DNA from: CAVZOY01 sp963777095
Lineage (GTDB): Bacteria > Actinomycetota > Actinomycetes > Mycobacteriales > Geodermatophilaceae
Assembly: GCA_963777095.1 (NCBI GenBank)
Contig: CAVZOY010000001.1
Location: 558,001 to 622,000, forward strand
DNA: 64,000 bases
Direction: 5' to 3'
Below the pieces are notes generated by a model that searched no databases, was not told the origin of the DNA, and saw only the letters and a list, made by a program, of their open reading frames with translations. The position numbers and the translations under genes are program-made. Of this stretch, positions 26,142 to 34,668 are shown piece after piece (the first letter of the stretch is position 1; each line of letters opens with the position of its first letter).

Positions 26142-28157
26142 TCAACCGCCGGCGGCGCGGACGTCGGCGCTGAACAACCGCTCGCGGACGGTCTCGCGCA
26201 CCCGCAGCGCCTCCTCGATCCGGGTGAGCTGCTCGGCGGCTGCCGGTAGCGCGTACACGTCGCTGATGAAGCGCGGCAGGTCTGCGCGATAGTCGTGGGC
26301 CCAGGCCCGGTACTCGCCGGGCGACTGCGCGTTCTTCATGTCGACGAGGGTCTGGAAGAACGTCGTGATGGGTCGCCAGCGCATCCCCGGCGGGATGCCG
26401 CGCGGGCTCCCCCCGTCGACCCGTTCGGGACGGGGCCGGTCGGGGCCCAGCCAGCCGGGAGGCGACCACAGCAGGTCGAGACCGAACTTCGTCACCCCGT
26501 CGTTGTCGTGGCTCAGGAGCACGAAGCGCGGCCGGGCTCGCTCATCGCCCAACCGCTCGAGCTGTCCGAGATCGTTGACCACGGCGACCGCGTCCCGGTC
26601 GACGTCCAGCCGGTCCCCGACGGTGACCTGCCGCATCCACTTGCTGCCGTACGGCGTCCCGAGCCACAGGGCGCGATCGATGCCGAAGGCGTCCAGGCCC
26701 AGAGTTCCCCAGTGGAGGAACACGTCCTGGCTGGTGTGCGCACCGAGGCTCTCGCCGAAGAGCACCACCCGCGGCCGGGGCCCGGAGCGCTCCCGGACGC
26801 GCTGGAGCACCCGCGACCACAGCAACCTGTTCTGCTCGCGCGCGGCCCCGACCATCCGCAGCGACAACGGCGAGGGCCGCCGGGAGTACTGCAGCGTCAC
26901 GGTGGCCACGTCGCCCAACGCCAGGTACTGCACCGCAGCCATGGCCACGTAGTTCACGTAGCCCGTACCGGTCGGTGAGACGAGGACCAACAGGGACCGG
27001 TCGAAGGCCCCGGTCCGCTCCATCTCGGCCAGGGCGAGGTCCACCCGGTCGCGGGCGCTGCCCGCGCTGTCGAGTCCGACGTAGACCTGCACGGGGGCGG
27101 CCCGGGCAGGCTCGCCCATCACCGTCTCGATGGACAGGTCCGGCACGCCTCGCGGACGGTCCGCGATCGGCTGTGGCCGGACGAAGACGAGGGCGTGCCG
27201 GCGGCCTTCCCGTCCCAGGGACGCCCAGGGCACCAGACTCCCGGGGCCGCCGCTGACGGTCGACGGCACCCAGCGGGCCGCCTCACCGGATTCGATCACC
27301 GGGGCGTCGGTGACCGTGCCGGCCTCGATCCGCTGCATGGCCCGGTGCCACAGCGTGGAGACGCCGACCGCGGACGCCGTCAGGACCGCGCCGTGCCCCA
27401 CGGTCCTCCAGAGCTCGGGAGGGCCTGGCAGCCGCTCCGACACCTGCCGGCCGGCCAGGTCGGCGAGCAGGTGTTCGCCGTACGCACCCCCGGCCAGGCT
27501 GCCGACCGTCCCGGCCGCCACCGCCAGCGATCGCAGCGCCGACGGCGAACTGAACTCGGTGCCGCCGGTGCCGTCCGGCCGCACCCGGCGGCGGTCCATG
27601 ACGTAGGAGAAGCTCAGGCCGACGGGCACCGCCAGGGGGATCCTGGTGAGACGTCCACGCGTCGCCAGGCGGGCGTCGAGCGTGCGGACGCCCTCCTCGG
27701 CCGCGAGCAGCAGCGCGCCACACAGTCCGGTTGCCCCCAACCGCCACGCGACCTGGCGAGCCGCTCCGCGCAGCACCGACTCCCCCGCCTGCGGCGGCAG
27801 GCGTCGGGTGACGGCCAGGCCGAGGGGAACCGCCGCGCAGTCGACCAGGAACGTCCGGCTCCGCCGCCGGGTCGCGGACGGCGCATCCCCACCGCCGGAT
27901 CCGTCCGCCAGGAACCGGCCCACCGCCTCGAGCAGGTCCTGGGTGCTCGCGGACAAGAGGTAGTGCAGCGCCGTCGTCAGCCCGGTGACGATGCCCTGGT
28001 CGACCGCGCTCCGGGCCGACAGGGAGGACGTGAACGTGCCGGGTGCCGTCGCCGTGGCGACGAGCAGCCCGACGCCGGGCGCCGAGTGCGCCGGCGCAGG
28101 AACGGACGACGGCGTCGCTGCCCGGCGTCCCGCGGGCCACCGGGCGGCTCGGCTCAT
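26142..28157 (-). CDS. Alpha/beta-hydrolase family membrane protein (Abhydrolase_9), copy 1
   Basis: A 671-residue two-part protein. The N-terminal ~290 residues contain hydrophobic helices and correspond to the Abhydrolase_9 N-terminal membrane region. The rest is an alpha/beta-hydrolase domain that opens with S-L-V-P-W-A-S-L-G-R-E-G-R, contains V-Y-V-G-L-D-S-A-G-S-A and the nucleophile elbow V-V-L-F-G-E-S-L-G-A-H, and has late H-D-N-D-G-V-T-K-F and T-F-F-Q-T-L-V-D. Ser of G-E-S-L-G is the likely nucleophile. It is probably an esterase acting at or outside the membrane; the substrate is unknown. It is divergent from a second family member. Confidence 0.82.
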   Translation of the reverse strand: MSRAARWPAGRRAATPSSVPAPAHSAPGVGLLVATATAPGTFTSSLSARSAVDQGIVTGLTTALHYLLSASTQDLLEAVGRFLADGSGGGDAPSATRRRSRTFLVDCAAVPLGLAVTRRLPPQAGESVLRGAARQVAWRLGATGLCGALLLAAEEGVRTLDARLATRGRLTRIPLAVPVGLSFSYVMDRRRVRPDGTGGTEFSSPSALRSLAVAAGTVGSLAGGAYGEHLLADLAGRQVSERLPGPPELWRTVGHGAVLTASAVGVSTLWHRAMQRIEAGTVTDAPVIESGEAARWVPSTVSGGPGSLVPWASLGREGRRHALVFVRPQPIADRPRGVPDLSIETVMGEPARAAPVQVYVGLDSAGSARDRVDLALAEMERTGAFDRSLLVLVSPTGTGYVNYVAMAAVQYLALGDVATVTLQYSRRPSPLSLRMVGAAREQNRLLWSRVLQRVRERSGPRPRVVLFGESLGAHTSQDVFLHWGTLGLDAFGIDRALWLGTPYGSKWMRQVTVGDRLDVDRDAVAVVNDLGQLERLGDERARPRFVLLSHDNDGVTKFGLDLLWSPPGWLGPDRPRPERVDGGSPRGIPPGMRWRPITTFFQTLVDMKNAQSPGEYRAWAHDYRADLPRFISDVYALPAAAEQLTRIEEALRVRETVRERLFSADVRAAGG

Positions 28158-28191
28158 GGGCGAATGTTGCGCCCCGATCCGGCGCCGTGGA

Positions 28192-28206
28192 TCACCCTCC
28201 GGGTAG
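28192..28206. promoter_or_regulatory. Shared element variant, copy 8 (TCACCC-TCC-GGGTAG)
   Basis: Lies in the 104-bp gap between the two divergent Abhydrolase_9 genes. The spacer is 3 nt instead of 5 and the right arm is GGGTAG. The upstream TGGA matches the GGGA seen before other copies. Confidence 0.45.
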
Positions 28207-28261
28207 GAGGTTCTCAGCTCGTCGGCTCCCTAGCCTCGGGGTCTCCTGAGGGGTGAGCGGC

Positions 28262-30019
28262 ATGACGACGGAACCGGCGACGAGCCCCCCTCGCGATGAG
28301 GACGCATCCGACCGGCCACGGTCGGCCGCGGTGCCCAGACCGCGCGCCACGACGGAGCACGAGCCGTCCGGGGCGCCACCGGCCCGCAGGCGCCTGAGGT
28401 GGTTGCCGCGCTACACCTGGAGCGGCACCCTCGGCGCGCTGCTGCTGGGCTACAGCTCCTTCACTCCCTCGCTGCTGCCGCGTGGCTGGTTGATCCAGGG
28501 CCTGATCGCGGGGATCACAGCGGCGATCGGGTACGGACTCGGGACCACCGTGGCGTGGTTCGTGCGATCCCTCACCGACCGACGCCCCTCCCCCGCCGTC
28601 CGCCGTCGCGCCTGGCAGGTGCTCGCCGGCCTCGGGACGGTGCTCGGCTTCGTGATGCTCTGGCTGGGGTACCGCTGGCAGGCCGAGATCCACCGGCTCA
28701 TGGGCCTGGAGGAGCCGGCGGCGTACACGGTCGGCGGGATCGTCGTCGTCGCCCTGCTCGCGTTCGCCGCCTTCGTGGGGATCGGGCGACTGGTCCGGCG
28801 CGTCGCCCGCGGGCTCACCCGGCTGGCCGGGCGCATCCTGCCGCCGAAACTGGCCCGTCCGCTCGCCGTCGTCGTGTCGACGGTCCTGGTGATCTTCGTG
28901 GTGAACGGGCTGCTGTTCCAGGGGCTGGTCGAGGCCGTCAACTCCGCCTTCAGCGTCAAGGACAGCGGCACCGAGGACGGCGCCGTGCGGCCGACGGCGT
29001 CCGAGCGGTCGGGCGGCCCCGACTCGCTCGTGCCCTGGGACGACCTGGGCCTGCAGGGGCGGAACTTCGTCGGTAAGGGCCCGACCCCCGAGGAACTCAG
29101 CGACTTCACCGGGCGCCCGGCGCAGGAGCCGGTCCGGGTCTACACCGGCCTGGCGTCCGCCGACGACGTGGCGGAGCGTGCCGCCCTCGCCGTCCGCGAC
29201 CTCGAGCGGGCCGGCGGATTCGACCGCGAGGTTCTCGTCATCGCCACCACGACCGGGACGGGCTGGGTCGACCCGGCGGCCAGCGACTCGCTCGAGTACG
29301 TGATGAACGGCGACAGCGCCATGGTGGCCATGCAGTACTCGTACCTGCCCAGCTGGATGTCGTTCCTCGTCGACCAGGCCAAGGCGCGTGACGCGGGCCG
29401 CGCACTCTTCGACGCGGTGTACGGGGCCTGGGCCGACCTGCCGGCCGCCGGACGACCCCGGCTCCTCGTCTTCGGCGAGAGCCTCGGCACGTTCGGCGGC
29501 GAGGCCGCCTTCAGCGGTGAGGGCGACATCCGGAACCGCACCGACGGGGTGCTGTGGGCCGGGCCGCCGAACTTCAACGAGCTGTGGCGGGGTTTCGTCG
29601 CCGACCGAGCGTCCGGCAGCCCGGAGTGGCTCCCCGTCTACGACGACGGGCGGACAGTGCGGTTCGCCGACGAGGCCCCCGACCTGGACCAGCCCGCCGG
29701 CCCCTGGGACGACCCGCGGGTCGCGTACCTGCAGAACGCCTCGGACCCGATCGTCTGGTGGTCGCCCCGGCTCATCCTGAATCACCCGGACTGGCTCAGG
29801 GGCGAGCGCGGCCGGGACGTGTCGCCGGACATGTTCTGGATCCCCTTCGTCAGCTTCTGGCAGGTCAGCGCCGACCTGGTGTTCTCCACGGGCGTGCCGG
29901 ACGGTCACGGGCACAAGTACGCAAGCGACTACGCCGACGGCTGGGCGAGCGTCATCCAGCCGCCCGCCTGGACGGATGCCGACACCGAGCGCCTTCGGCA
30001 GTTGATCGGCTCACCCTGA
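28262..30019 (+). CDS. Alpha/beta-hydrolase family membrane protein (Abhydrolase_9), copy 2
   Basis: A 585-residue relative of the divergent gene. After a polar Pro/Arg-rich tail (1-50) there are helices near 58-75, 82-104, 115-135, 152-175 and 205-225. The hydrolase domain begins S-L-V-P-W-D-D-L-G-L-Q-G-R-N-F-V and contains V-Y-T-G-L-A-S-A-D-D, T-T-T-G-T-G-W-V-D-P, the nucleophile elbow L-L-V-F-G-E-S-L-G-T-F and Y-L-Q-N-A-S-D-P-I-V-W-W. ATG 28262 follows GAGGGGTGAG; GTG 28253 is an alternative. It shares domain order with copy 1 but has a shorter membrane part. Confidence 0.85.
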   Translation: MTTEPATSPPRDEDASDRPRSAAVPRPRATTEHEPSGAPPARRRLRWLPRYTWSGTLGALLLGYSSFTPSLLPRGWLIQGLIAGITAAIGYGLGTTVAWFVRSLTDRRPSPAVRRRAWQVLAGLGTVLGFVMLWLGYRWQAEIHRLMGLEEPAAYTVGGIVVVALLAFAAFVGIGRLVRRVARGLTRLAGRILPPKLARPLAVVVSTVLVIFVVNGLLFQGLVEAVNSAFSVKDSGTEDGAVRPTASERSGGPDSLVPWDDLGLQGRNFVGKGPTPEELSDFTGRPAQEPVRVYTGLASADDVAERAALAVRDLERAGGFDREVLVIATTTGTGWVDPAASDSLEYVMNGDSAMVAMQYSYLPSWMSFLVDQAKARDAGRALFDAVYGAWADLPAAGRPRLLVFGESLGTFGGEAAFSGEGDIRNRTDGVLWAGPPNFNELWRGFVADRASGSPEWLPVYDDGRTVRFADEAPDLDQPAGPWDDPRVAYLQNASDPIVWWSPRLILNHPDWLRGERGRDVSPDMFWIPFVSFWQVSADLVFSTGVPDGHGHKYASDYADGWASVIQPPAWTDADTERLRQLIGSP

Positions 30020-30150
30020 CGTGGGCAGTGGCGGACGGCGGTGGTGAGGCGGTGCCCGCTGCCGGACTCCGGCTCGGCTGGCCGGTGCGGTCGCTCCCGC
30101 GGGAGGTTCGCCGGTCGTGCACCCGGATCCTCCGTAGACGACGCGGGGTC

Positions 30151-30879
30151 ATGACCGGGACAGCGGCACGCCGCCTGCCGGACCTCGTGGCCTCCGGCGC
30201 GACCGTGGTCGCGCTGGTGGGCATCAACGTGACCGACCACCTGCTGTCCCCGCCGTGGTGGGTCCGGGCGGGCGAGGGAGTCGCCCTGCTCGTGTTCGCC
30301 CGGCTCAGCGGGCTGACCTGGGCCCAGCTGGGGCTGAGCCGGGAACGCGCCGCGTCGGGACTCCGGTGGGCGCTCGGAACGATCGGGCTGGTCGCCACCG
30401 TGTACCTGGTGGGCGTGCTGGTGCCGGGCATCCGCCCGGCGTTCCAGGACGCCCGGTATCACCTGAGCCTGCCGGATTCGCTGTTCGCAGCCTTCGTCGT
30501 CATACCGGCCGGCACCGTGGTGCTCGAGGAGATCGCCTTTCGCTCGGTGCTCTGGGGGATGCTGTCGCGACACCTCAGGACCTGGCAGGTGCTCGCGACG
30601 ACGTCGGTGCTCTTCGGCCTGTGGCACGTCCTTCCCTCGCAGCACCTCGCGGCCGGCAATAAAGGGATCTCCGGCGCGACCGGCGGTGAGCAGGGTGCGC
30701 TGGTCGTGGCCGCGACGGTCGTCTTCACCACCCTGGGTGGCCTGGTCTTCGGTGAGCTGCGCCGCCGCAGTGGCAGCGTGCTGGCCTCCGCGGGCGCGCA
30801 CTGGGCCACCAACGCCCTGGGCGTGCTCTTCGGGTTGGTGGCCTGGCGCCTGGACGGTGAGCCCGCGCCCCCGACATGA
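30151..30879 (+). CDS. CPBP family intramembrane metalloprotease
   Basis: A 242-residue polytopic protein. The CPBP/Abi motifs are all present: E-E-I-A-F-R (EExxxR) near 127, F-G-L-W-H (FxxxH) near 158 and H-W-A-T-N (HxxxN) near 216. These Glu and His residues form the metal site of this protease family, related to eukaryotic Rce1. In bacteria members act in bacteriocin immunity or signalling. The substrate here is unknown. ATG 30151 is the first start after the frame opens; its ribosome-binding site is weak. It converges with the Nudix gene 8 bp away. Confidence 0.85.
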   Translation: MTGTAARRLPDLVASGATVVALVGINVTDHLLSPPWWVRAGEGVALLVFARLSGLTWAQLGLSRERAASGLRWALGTIGLVATVYLVGVLVPGIRPAFQDARYHLSLPDSLFAAFVVIPAGTVVLEEIAFRSVLWGMLSRHLRTWQVLATTSVLFGLWHVLPSQHLAAGNKGISGATGGEQGALVVAATVVFTTLGGLVFGELRRRSGSVLASAGAHWATNALGVLFGLVAWRLDGEPAPPT

Positions 30880-30886
30880 CCGGGGA

Positions 30887-31384
30887 TCAGCCGAGGTAGG
30901 GCGGATCGCCCACCGCGATGGCATGGTTCACCCAGAACCGGACCGACGGCTCCATGGCGAATCCGGGGAGGTCCGCGACCGCGACCCACGCTGCATCGCT
31001 CGTCTCGTGCTGGTCGCCGCGGGGAACACCACCCATCGCCCGGGCCTGGAACAGCACCGCGAACTGCTGGCGGACCCTTCCGTCCGGATCGCGGATGACA
31101 TGGCCGGGGTCGGTGAACAGACCGAGGAAACCGGTGACCCGCACCTGGACCCCGGCTTCCTCCCCGGTCTCCCGAACGGCAGCCTGGACGGCGTTCTCAC
31201 CGACGTCGACGCGGCCCCCGGGCAACTCCCAAGCCCCGCTGTCACAGCGGCGCACCATGAGCAGTCGGCCACCGAGCCACCTCACCGCGACGAACACCGA
31301 CGGCACGACCACTGTGGCCCTCGGCGCCGCCGTGTCATGGAAGTAGACCTCACGCGCCGGGACCGTTCGATCGATGGTGGTCAT
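30887..31384 (-). CDS. NUDIX hydrolase
   Basis: A 165-residue Nudix protein. The complete Nudix box spans 57-79: G-R-V-D-V-G-E, seven residues, then R-E-T-G-E-E-A-G-V, with metal ligands at the Glu cluster. It hydrolyses a nucleoside diphosphate linked to another group; the exact substrate is not readable from sequence. ATG 31384 follows CGAGGCGG; the upstream open frame to 31474 lacks a better start. The last 74 residues have a near-collinear relative at 38704-38928, a 5'-truncated copy. Confidence 0.88.
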   Translation of the reverse strand: MTTIDRTVPAREVYFHDTAAPRATVVVPSVFVAVRWLGGRLLMVRRCDSGAWELPGGRVDVGENAVQAAVRETGEEAGVQVRVTGFLGLFTDPGHVIRDPDGRVRQQFAVLFQARAMGGVPRGDQHETSDAAWVAVADLPGFAMEPSVRFWVNHAIAVGDPPYLG

Positions 31385-31884
31385 GACCGTGCCGCCTCGA
31401 AGTCGGGATGTACCTTTCCCACGGTCCCGGCGCCGTGGGCCGGCGGCCTCCCCCGGACGGGATGACCGATCCACCGACAGCGACGATGCGCGCCCTCCCG
31501 GGGTCCCGGCCGCAGTCCCCCTGGCCCAGGGACGCCGGGCCCCGGCTCATGCCGACGAGGTGACGAGGCCGCGACGCCGGACCGTCCCGCGAACCACGCG
31601 CGGAAGCCCCTGTCCGGCAGGGAGCACCTACGGACGGCACGCGGGGGATTCACCCCCGCTGGGTGAGACGGGCCGGTACCGAGTGGCTGACGGTGATGCA
31701 CATGACAGTGCCGCCGCCCACGGAGCGTTCCAGCGCAACGGGTCGAGCACCGGCCCTGCTCACCCGCGAATGATCATCCGACACGGACCTTCGACCCTTG
31801 TCCTCGAGCGACCGGACCGGAAGCTTCGGAACCCACGGGAACACGTCTCCCTCACCGCGGTGGGCTGGAGGGAGTGAAGCTGTC
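31385..31884. other. 500-bp divergent intergenic region
   Basis: Lies between the Nudix gene (minus) and LAL regulator 3 (plus). I see no convincing gene: the open frames here are Arg/Pro-rich shadows. It holds the best copy of the shared 17-bp element (31650-31666), 266 bp from the Nudix start and about 220 bp from the regulator start. The gap is unusually long for this packed region. Confidence 0.5.
31650..31666. promoter_or_regulatory. Shared 17-bp element, copy 9 (TCACCC-CCGCT-GGGTGA, perfect inverted repeat)
   Basis: Both 6-bp arms are exactly complementary with a 5-nt spacer, preceded by GGGGGAT. It lies in the divergent gap before LAL regulator 3. Confidence 0.65.
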
Positions 31885-34479
31885 GTGACGCATGTGTCGC
31901 GATCCAAGATCGCTGTGCCCGGTCTCCCGGCGGAGTTCGTCGCCCGGCCAGCCCTCCTGGCCGCCCTCGACCGGGGCGAGGACAGCGCTCTCACACTCGT
32001 CTGCGCGCCACCCGGCTATGGGAAGAGTCTGCTGCTCGCCGACTGGGCCCGTCGGCACGACGGGCCGTGCGCCTGGGTGGCCCTGGACGAGGAGGACGAC
32101 GACCCTCGACGGCTGTGGGACTCGATCCTCGCGGCCCTCCTGGGTTGCTCGGGGGTTCCGACGGCGAGCCTGCTGCACGACCTGGTCGTGCCGCGAACCA
32201 CAGTGGGCATCGACTTCCTGACCGATCTGCTCGACGCGCTCGAGACGCTGCCCGCTCGTGTCGTCCTCGTTCTCGACGACGCCCATCATCTGCGCAGCCC
32301 GGAGACCTTGCACGGTCTCCGCCTTCTCGTTCGCAACCGCCGGAGCACGATCCGGCTGATTCTGGGCAGCCGGTTCGACCCGGCGCTGCCGATGGCGCGG
32401 CTCCGTCTGGAAGAGCGCCTCTGCGAGCTTCGGACGGCGCAGCTGAGGTTCTCGACCGATGAGACGGCGACCCTCGCGATGCGGTGCGGCCTTCGCCTCA
32501 CCAGCGATCAGACCGCTCTCCTCCACGCGCGGACCGACGGCTGGGTGGCGGGAATCCGGCTCGCCGCCCTGCCGCTGCGCGACCACCCGTCGCCCGAGGA
32601 ATTCCTCGCCGCGTTCTCCGGGGACGAGCGACCGGTCGCGGACTACGTCGCAGGCGAGGTCCTGTCCCGCATGTCGGATGCGGAGGCGGACTTCCTCAGA
32701 CGGACGAGCATCTGTGATCCGCTTCCAACAGCACTCGCCGCGGAACTCTCCGGGCGGAGCGATGCCGCCGACGTCCTCGCTGCCTTGGAGCGCAACACCG
32801 GACTCGTGGTGGCCTCGGGTCCGCACCGGACGGAGTTCCGCATCCAGGAGTTGATGCGCTCGTACCTGACCGCCGACCTGTATCGCCACGGCCCTGCCCT
32901 GGCGGCCCAGTTGCACGAGCAGGCGGCCACCTGGTGGGCAGCCGAGGAGCGACCCGTCGAGGCACTGCGTCACGCCGCCCGGGCAGCCGACGGCTCCGTT
33001 CTGACCGGCTACCTCCACCGGTGGGCACCGGATCTGGTCGCGCGCGGCGAACACACCGAGCTGCGCCGTGCCCTCGTCGCGGTGGAGCCGGAGCGGGCCT
33101 CCACCGACGCCTGGCTGCCGCTGGTGTCGGCCCAGATCCTCGTCGGGACCGGCGACCGCGCCGCGGCCCGGGCCGAGGTCCGCCGCGCCCGTGAACTGTC
33201 CACCGGACCCGACGCGCGGGACCTCGCGCAGTTCAGGGCCGCGACGCAAGAGCTTGCCGGGTTGGGCGGCCAGGGCCCCGACGACGGCCCCGTTCCGGAG
33301 AACCTGGCGCTGGCCGCGCTGACGTTCCTGGGGCGTGGGGCCGACCAACTCTTCGCCGCGGAGGCCGGCACACCCATCGACGAGGCGACGACCCTGGAGG
33401 ACCTGGAAGCAGCCCTCGCCGTTGCCCGCGACCAGCAACTGGGACTGCTCGAGGTCCAGTGTCTCTGCCTCATCGGCACGGCGGCCCTGGACGCAGGAGA
33501 TCACCGTCGCGCAGCGGCGGCCTCCGAGGCCGCGATCACGGCGGCGTCCGCGCACGGGTGGCACGACTCGCCGTGGACGGCCGGCGCCCATGCGACGTTG
33601 GCCCACGCCTGTCTGGTGCGCTCCACCCCGGCGAAGGCGCTGCAAGTCGCGGTCGAGGGGCTGCAGATCGCCCCGACCCCGACGGACCCCGCACTCCGGT
33701 TCTCGCTCCGCTCCGCCCGCGGCGGCGCGCTGTTCGATCTCGGGCACCGGCCGGCCGGGCTCCTCGAGTTGCAGGAGGCCCACGCCGAGGTGGGCGGGAT
33801 GCCGCTCCCGGTACCCCTGGCCACCGCCGCCGCGCTGCTGGAGCACCGAGCCGCGCTCTTCCTCGACCTGCCCGCCGCCGCGACGACGTCGATGGGCCGA
33901 TTGGCGGCCCGTGGCCACGGCGAGGCCGAGCTGACTCTCATGCGGGCCTGGTCCGAGGCGGCCGCCGGCTCCTCGCGATCGGCCCGCGCCACGGTTGCGC
34001 CGCTGCTCGACGGGACCCAGAAGTCGGTCCTGCAGTCGACCGTCGTCGAGGCGTGGCTGGTCGAGGTGTGGGGCGCCCTCCGGTCGGGCGACCGACCCGG
34101 CGCCAGACATGCGCTGCAGTCCGCCCTGCTGCTCGCAGAGCCGCTGGACGCGCTGCGCCCCTTCGCGCTCGCCGGCCAGGGCCTCCGTGTCCTGCTGGTC
34201 GACCAGCTCGGCGGTGCCAGGGATCCAGCCGCCTTCGCCTACCGCTGCCTGGCCGCTCGCCAACGGGTGCAGCAGCCCCTGACACCGCAACTGAGCGCTC
34301 GGGAGCGGGATGTACTGGCTCAGCTCGTCTCGTTGAGCAACCTCGGCGAGATCGCCGAGGATCTCGACGTATCGGTGAACACGATCAAGAGCCACGTCCG
34401 GGCGATCTACGGCAAGCTCGGCGTCAACTCCCGCCGCAATGCCGTCCTGACGGCGCTCGAGCACGGGCTGCTGACATGA
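31885..34479 (+). CDS. MalT-like LuxR-family regulator 3 (LAL/STAND ATPase), intact
   Basis: An 864-residue transcriptional activator. It starts V-T-H-V-S-R-S-K-I-A-V-P-G-L-P-A-E-F; Walker A A-P-P-G-Y-G-K-S is at 41-48 and Walker B V-V-L-V-L-D-D-A-H-H near 130. A helical TPR-like region follows. The C-terminal LuxR HTH reads L-S-A-R-E-R-D-V-L-A-Q-L and L-D-V-S-V-N-T-I-K-S-H-V-R-A-I-Y-G-K-L-G-V. GTG 31885 is chosen because GGAGGGAG precedes it; the frame is open to 31798. It is more distant from regulators 1 and 2 than they are from each other. The ligand is unknown. Confidence 0.88.
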   Translation: MTHVSRSKIAVPGLPAEFVARPALLAALDRGEDSALTLVCAPPGYGKSLLLADWARRHDGPCAWVALDEEDDDPRRLWDSILAALLGCSGVPTASLLHDLVVPRTTVGIDFLTDLLDALETLPARVVLVLDDAHHLRSPETLHGLRLLVRNRRSTIRLILGSRFDPALPMARLRLEERLCELRTAQLRFSTDETATLAMRCGLRLTSDQTALLHARTDGWVAGIRLAALPLRDHPSPEEFLAAFSGDERPVADYVAGEVLSRMSDAEADFLRRTSICDPLPTALAAELSGRSDAADVLAALERNTGLVVASGPHRTEFRIQELMRSYLTADLYRHGPALAAQLHEQAATWWAAEERPVEALRHAARAADGSVLTGYLHRWAPDLVARGEHTELRRALVAVEPERASTDAWLPLVSAQILVGTGDRAAARAEVRRARELSTGPDARDLAQFRAATQELAGLGGQGPDDGPVPENLALAALTFLGRGADQLFAAEAGTPIDEATTLEDLEAALAVARDQQLGLLEVQCLCLIGTAALDAGDHRRAAAASEAAITAASAHGWHDSPWTAGAHATLAHACLVRSTPAKALQVAVEGLQIAPTPTDPALRFSLRSARGGALFDLGHRPAGLLELQEAHAEVGGMPLPVPLATAAALLEHRAALFLDLPAAATTSMGRLAARGHGEAELTLMRAWSEAAAGSSRSARATVAPLLDGTQKSVLQSTVVEAWLVEVWGALRSGDRPGARHALQSALLLAEPLDALRPFALAGQGLRVLLVDQLGGARDPAAFAYRCLAARQRVQQPLTPQLSARERDVLAQLVSLSNLGEIAEDLDVSVNTIKSHVRAIYGKLGVNSRRNAVLTALEHGLLT

Positions 34480-34668
34480 CCGGGAGCCCGTGCACGTCGG
34501 CACGTGCCTCGCCGGCGACGGTCCCTCGAGGGGCCCGAGACCGTTCTCCCTCGTCATGAAGCGATCCATACTGTCCCTACCGAGCGCCGCCCCAGACCCT
34601 GCGTCCGCTCGGTCGAGCGTGTTGGCAAGCGCAGCCTTGCCGAACCGGTCGACTGGAAGAGGCAGCGG

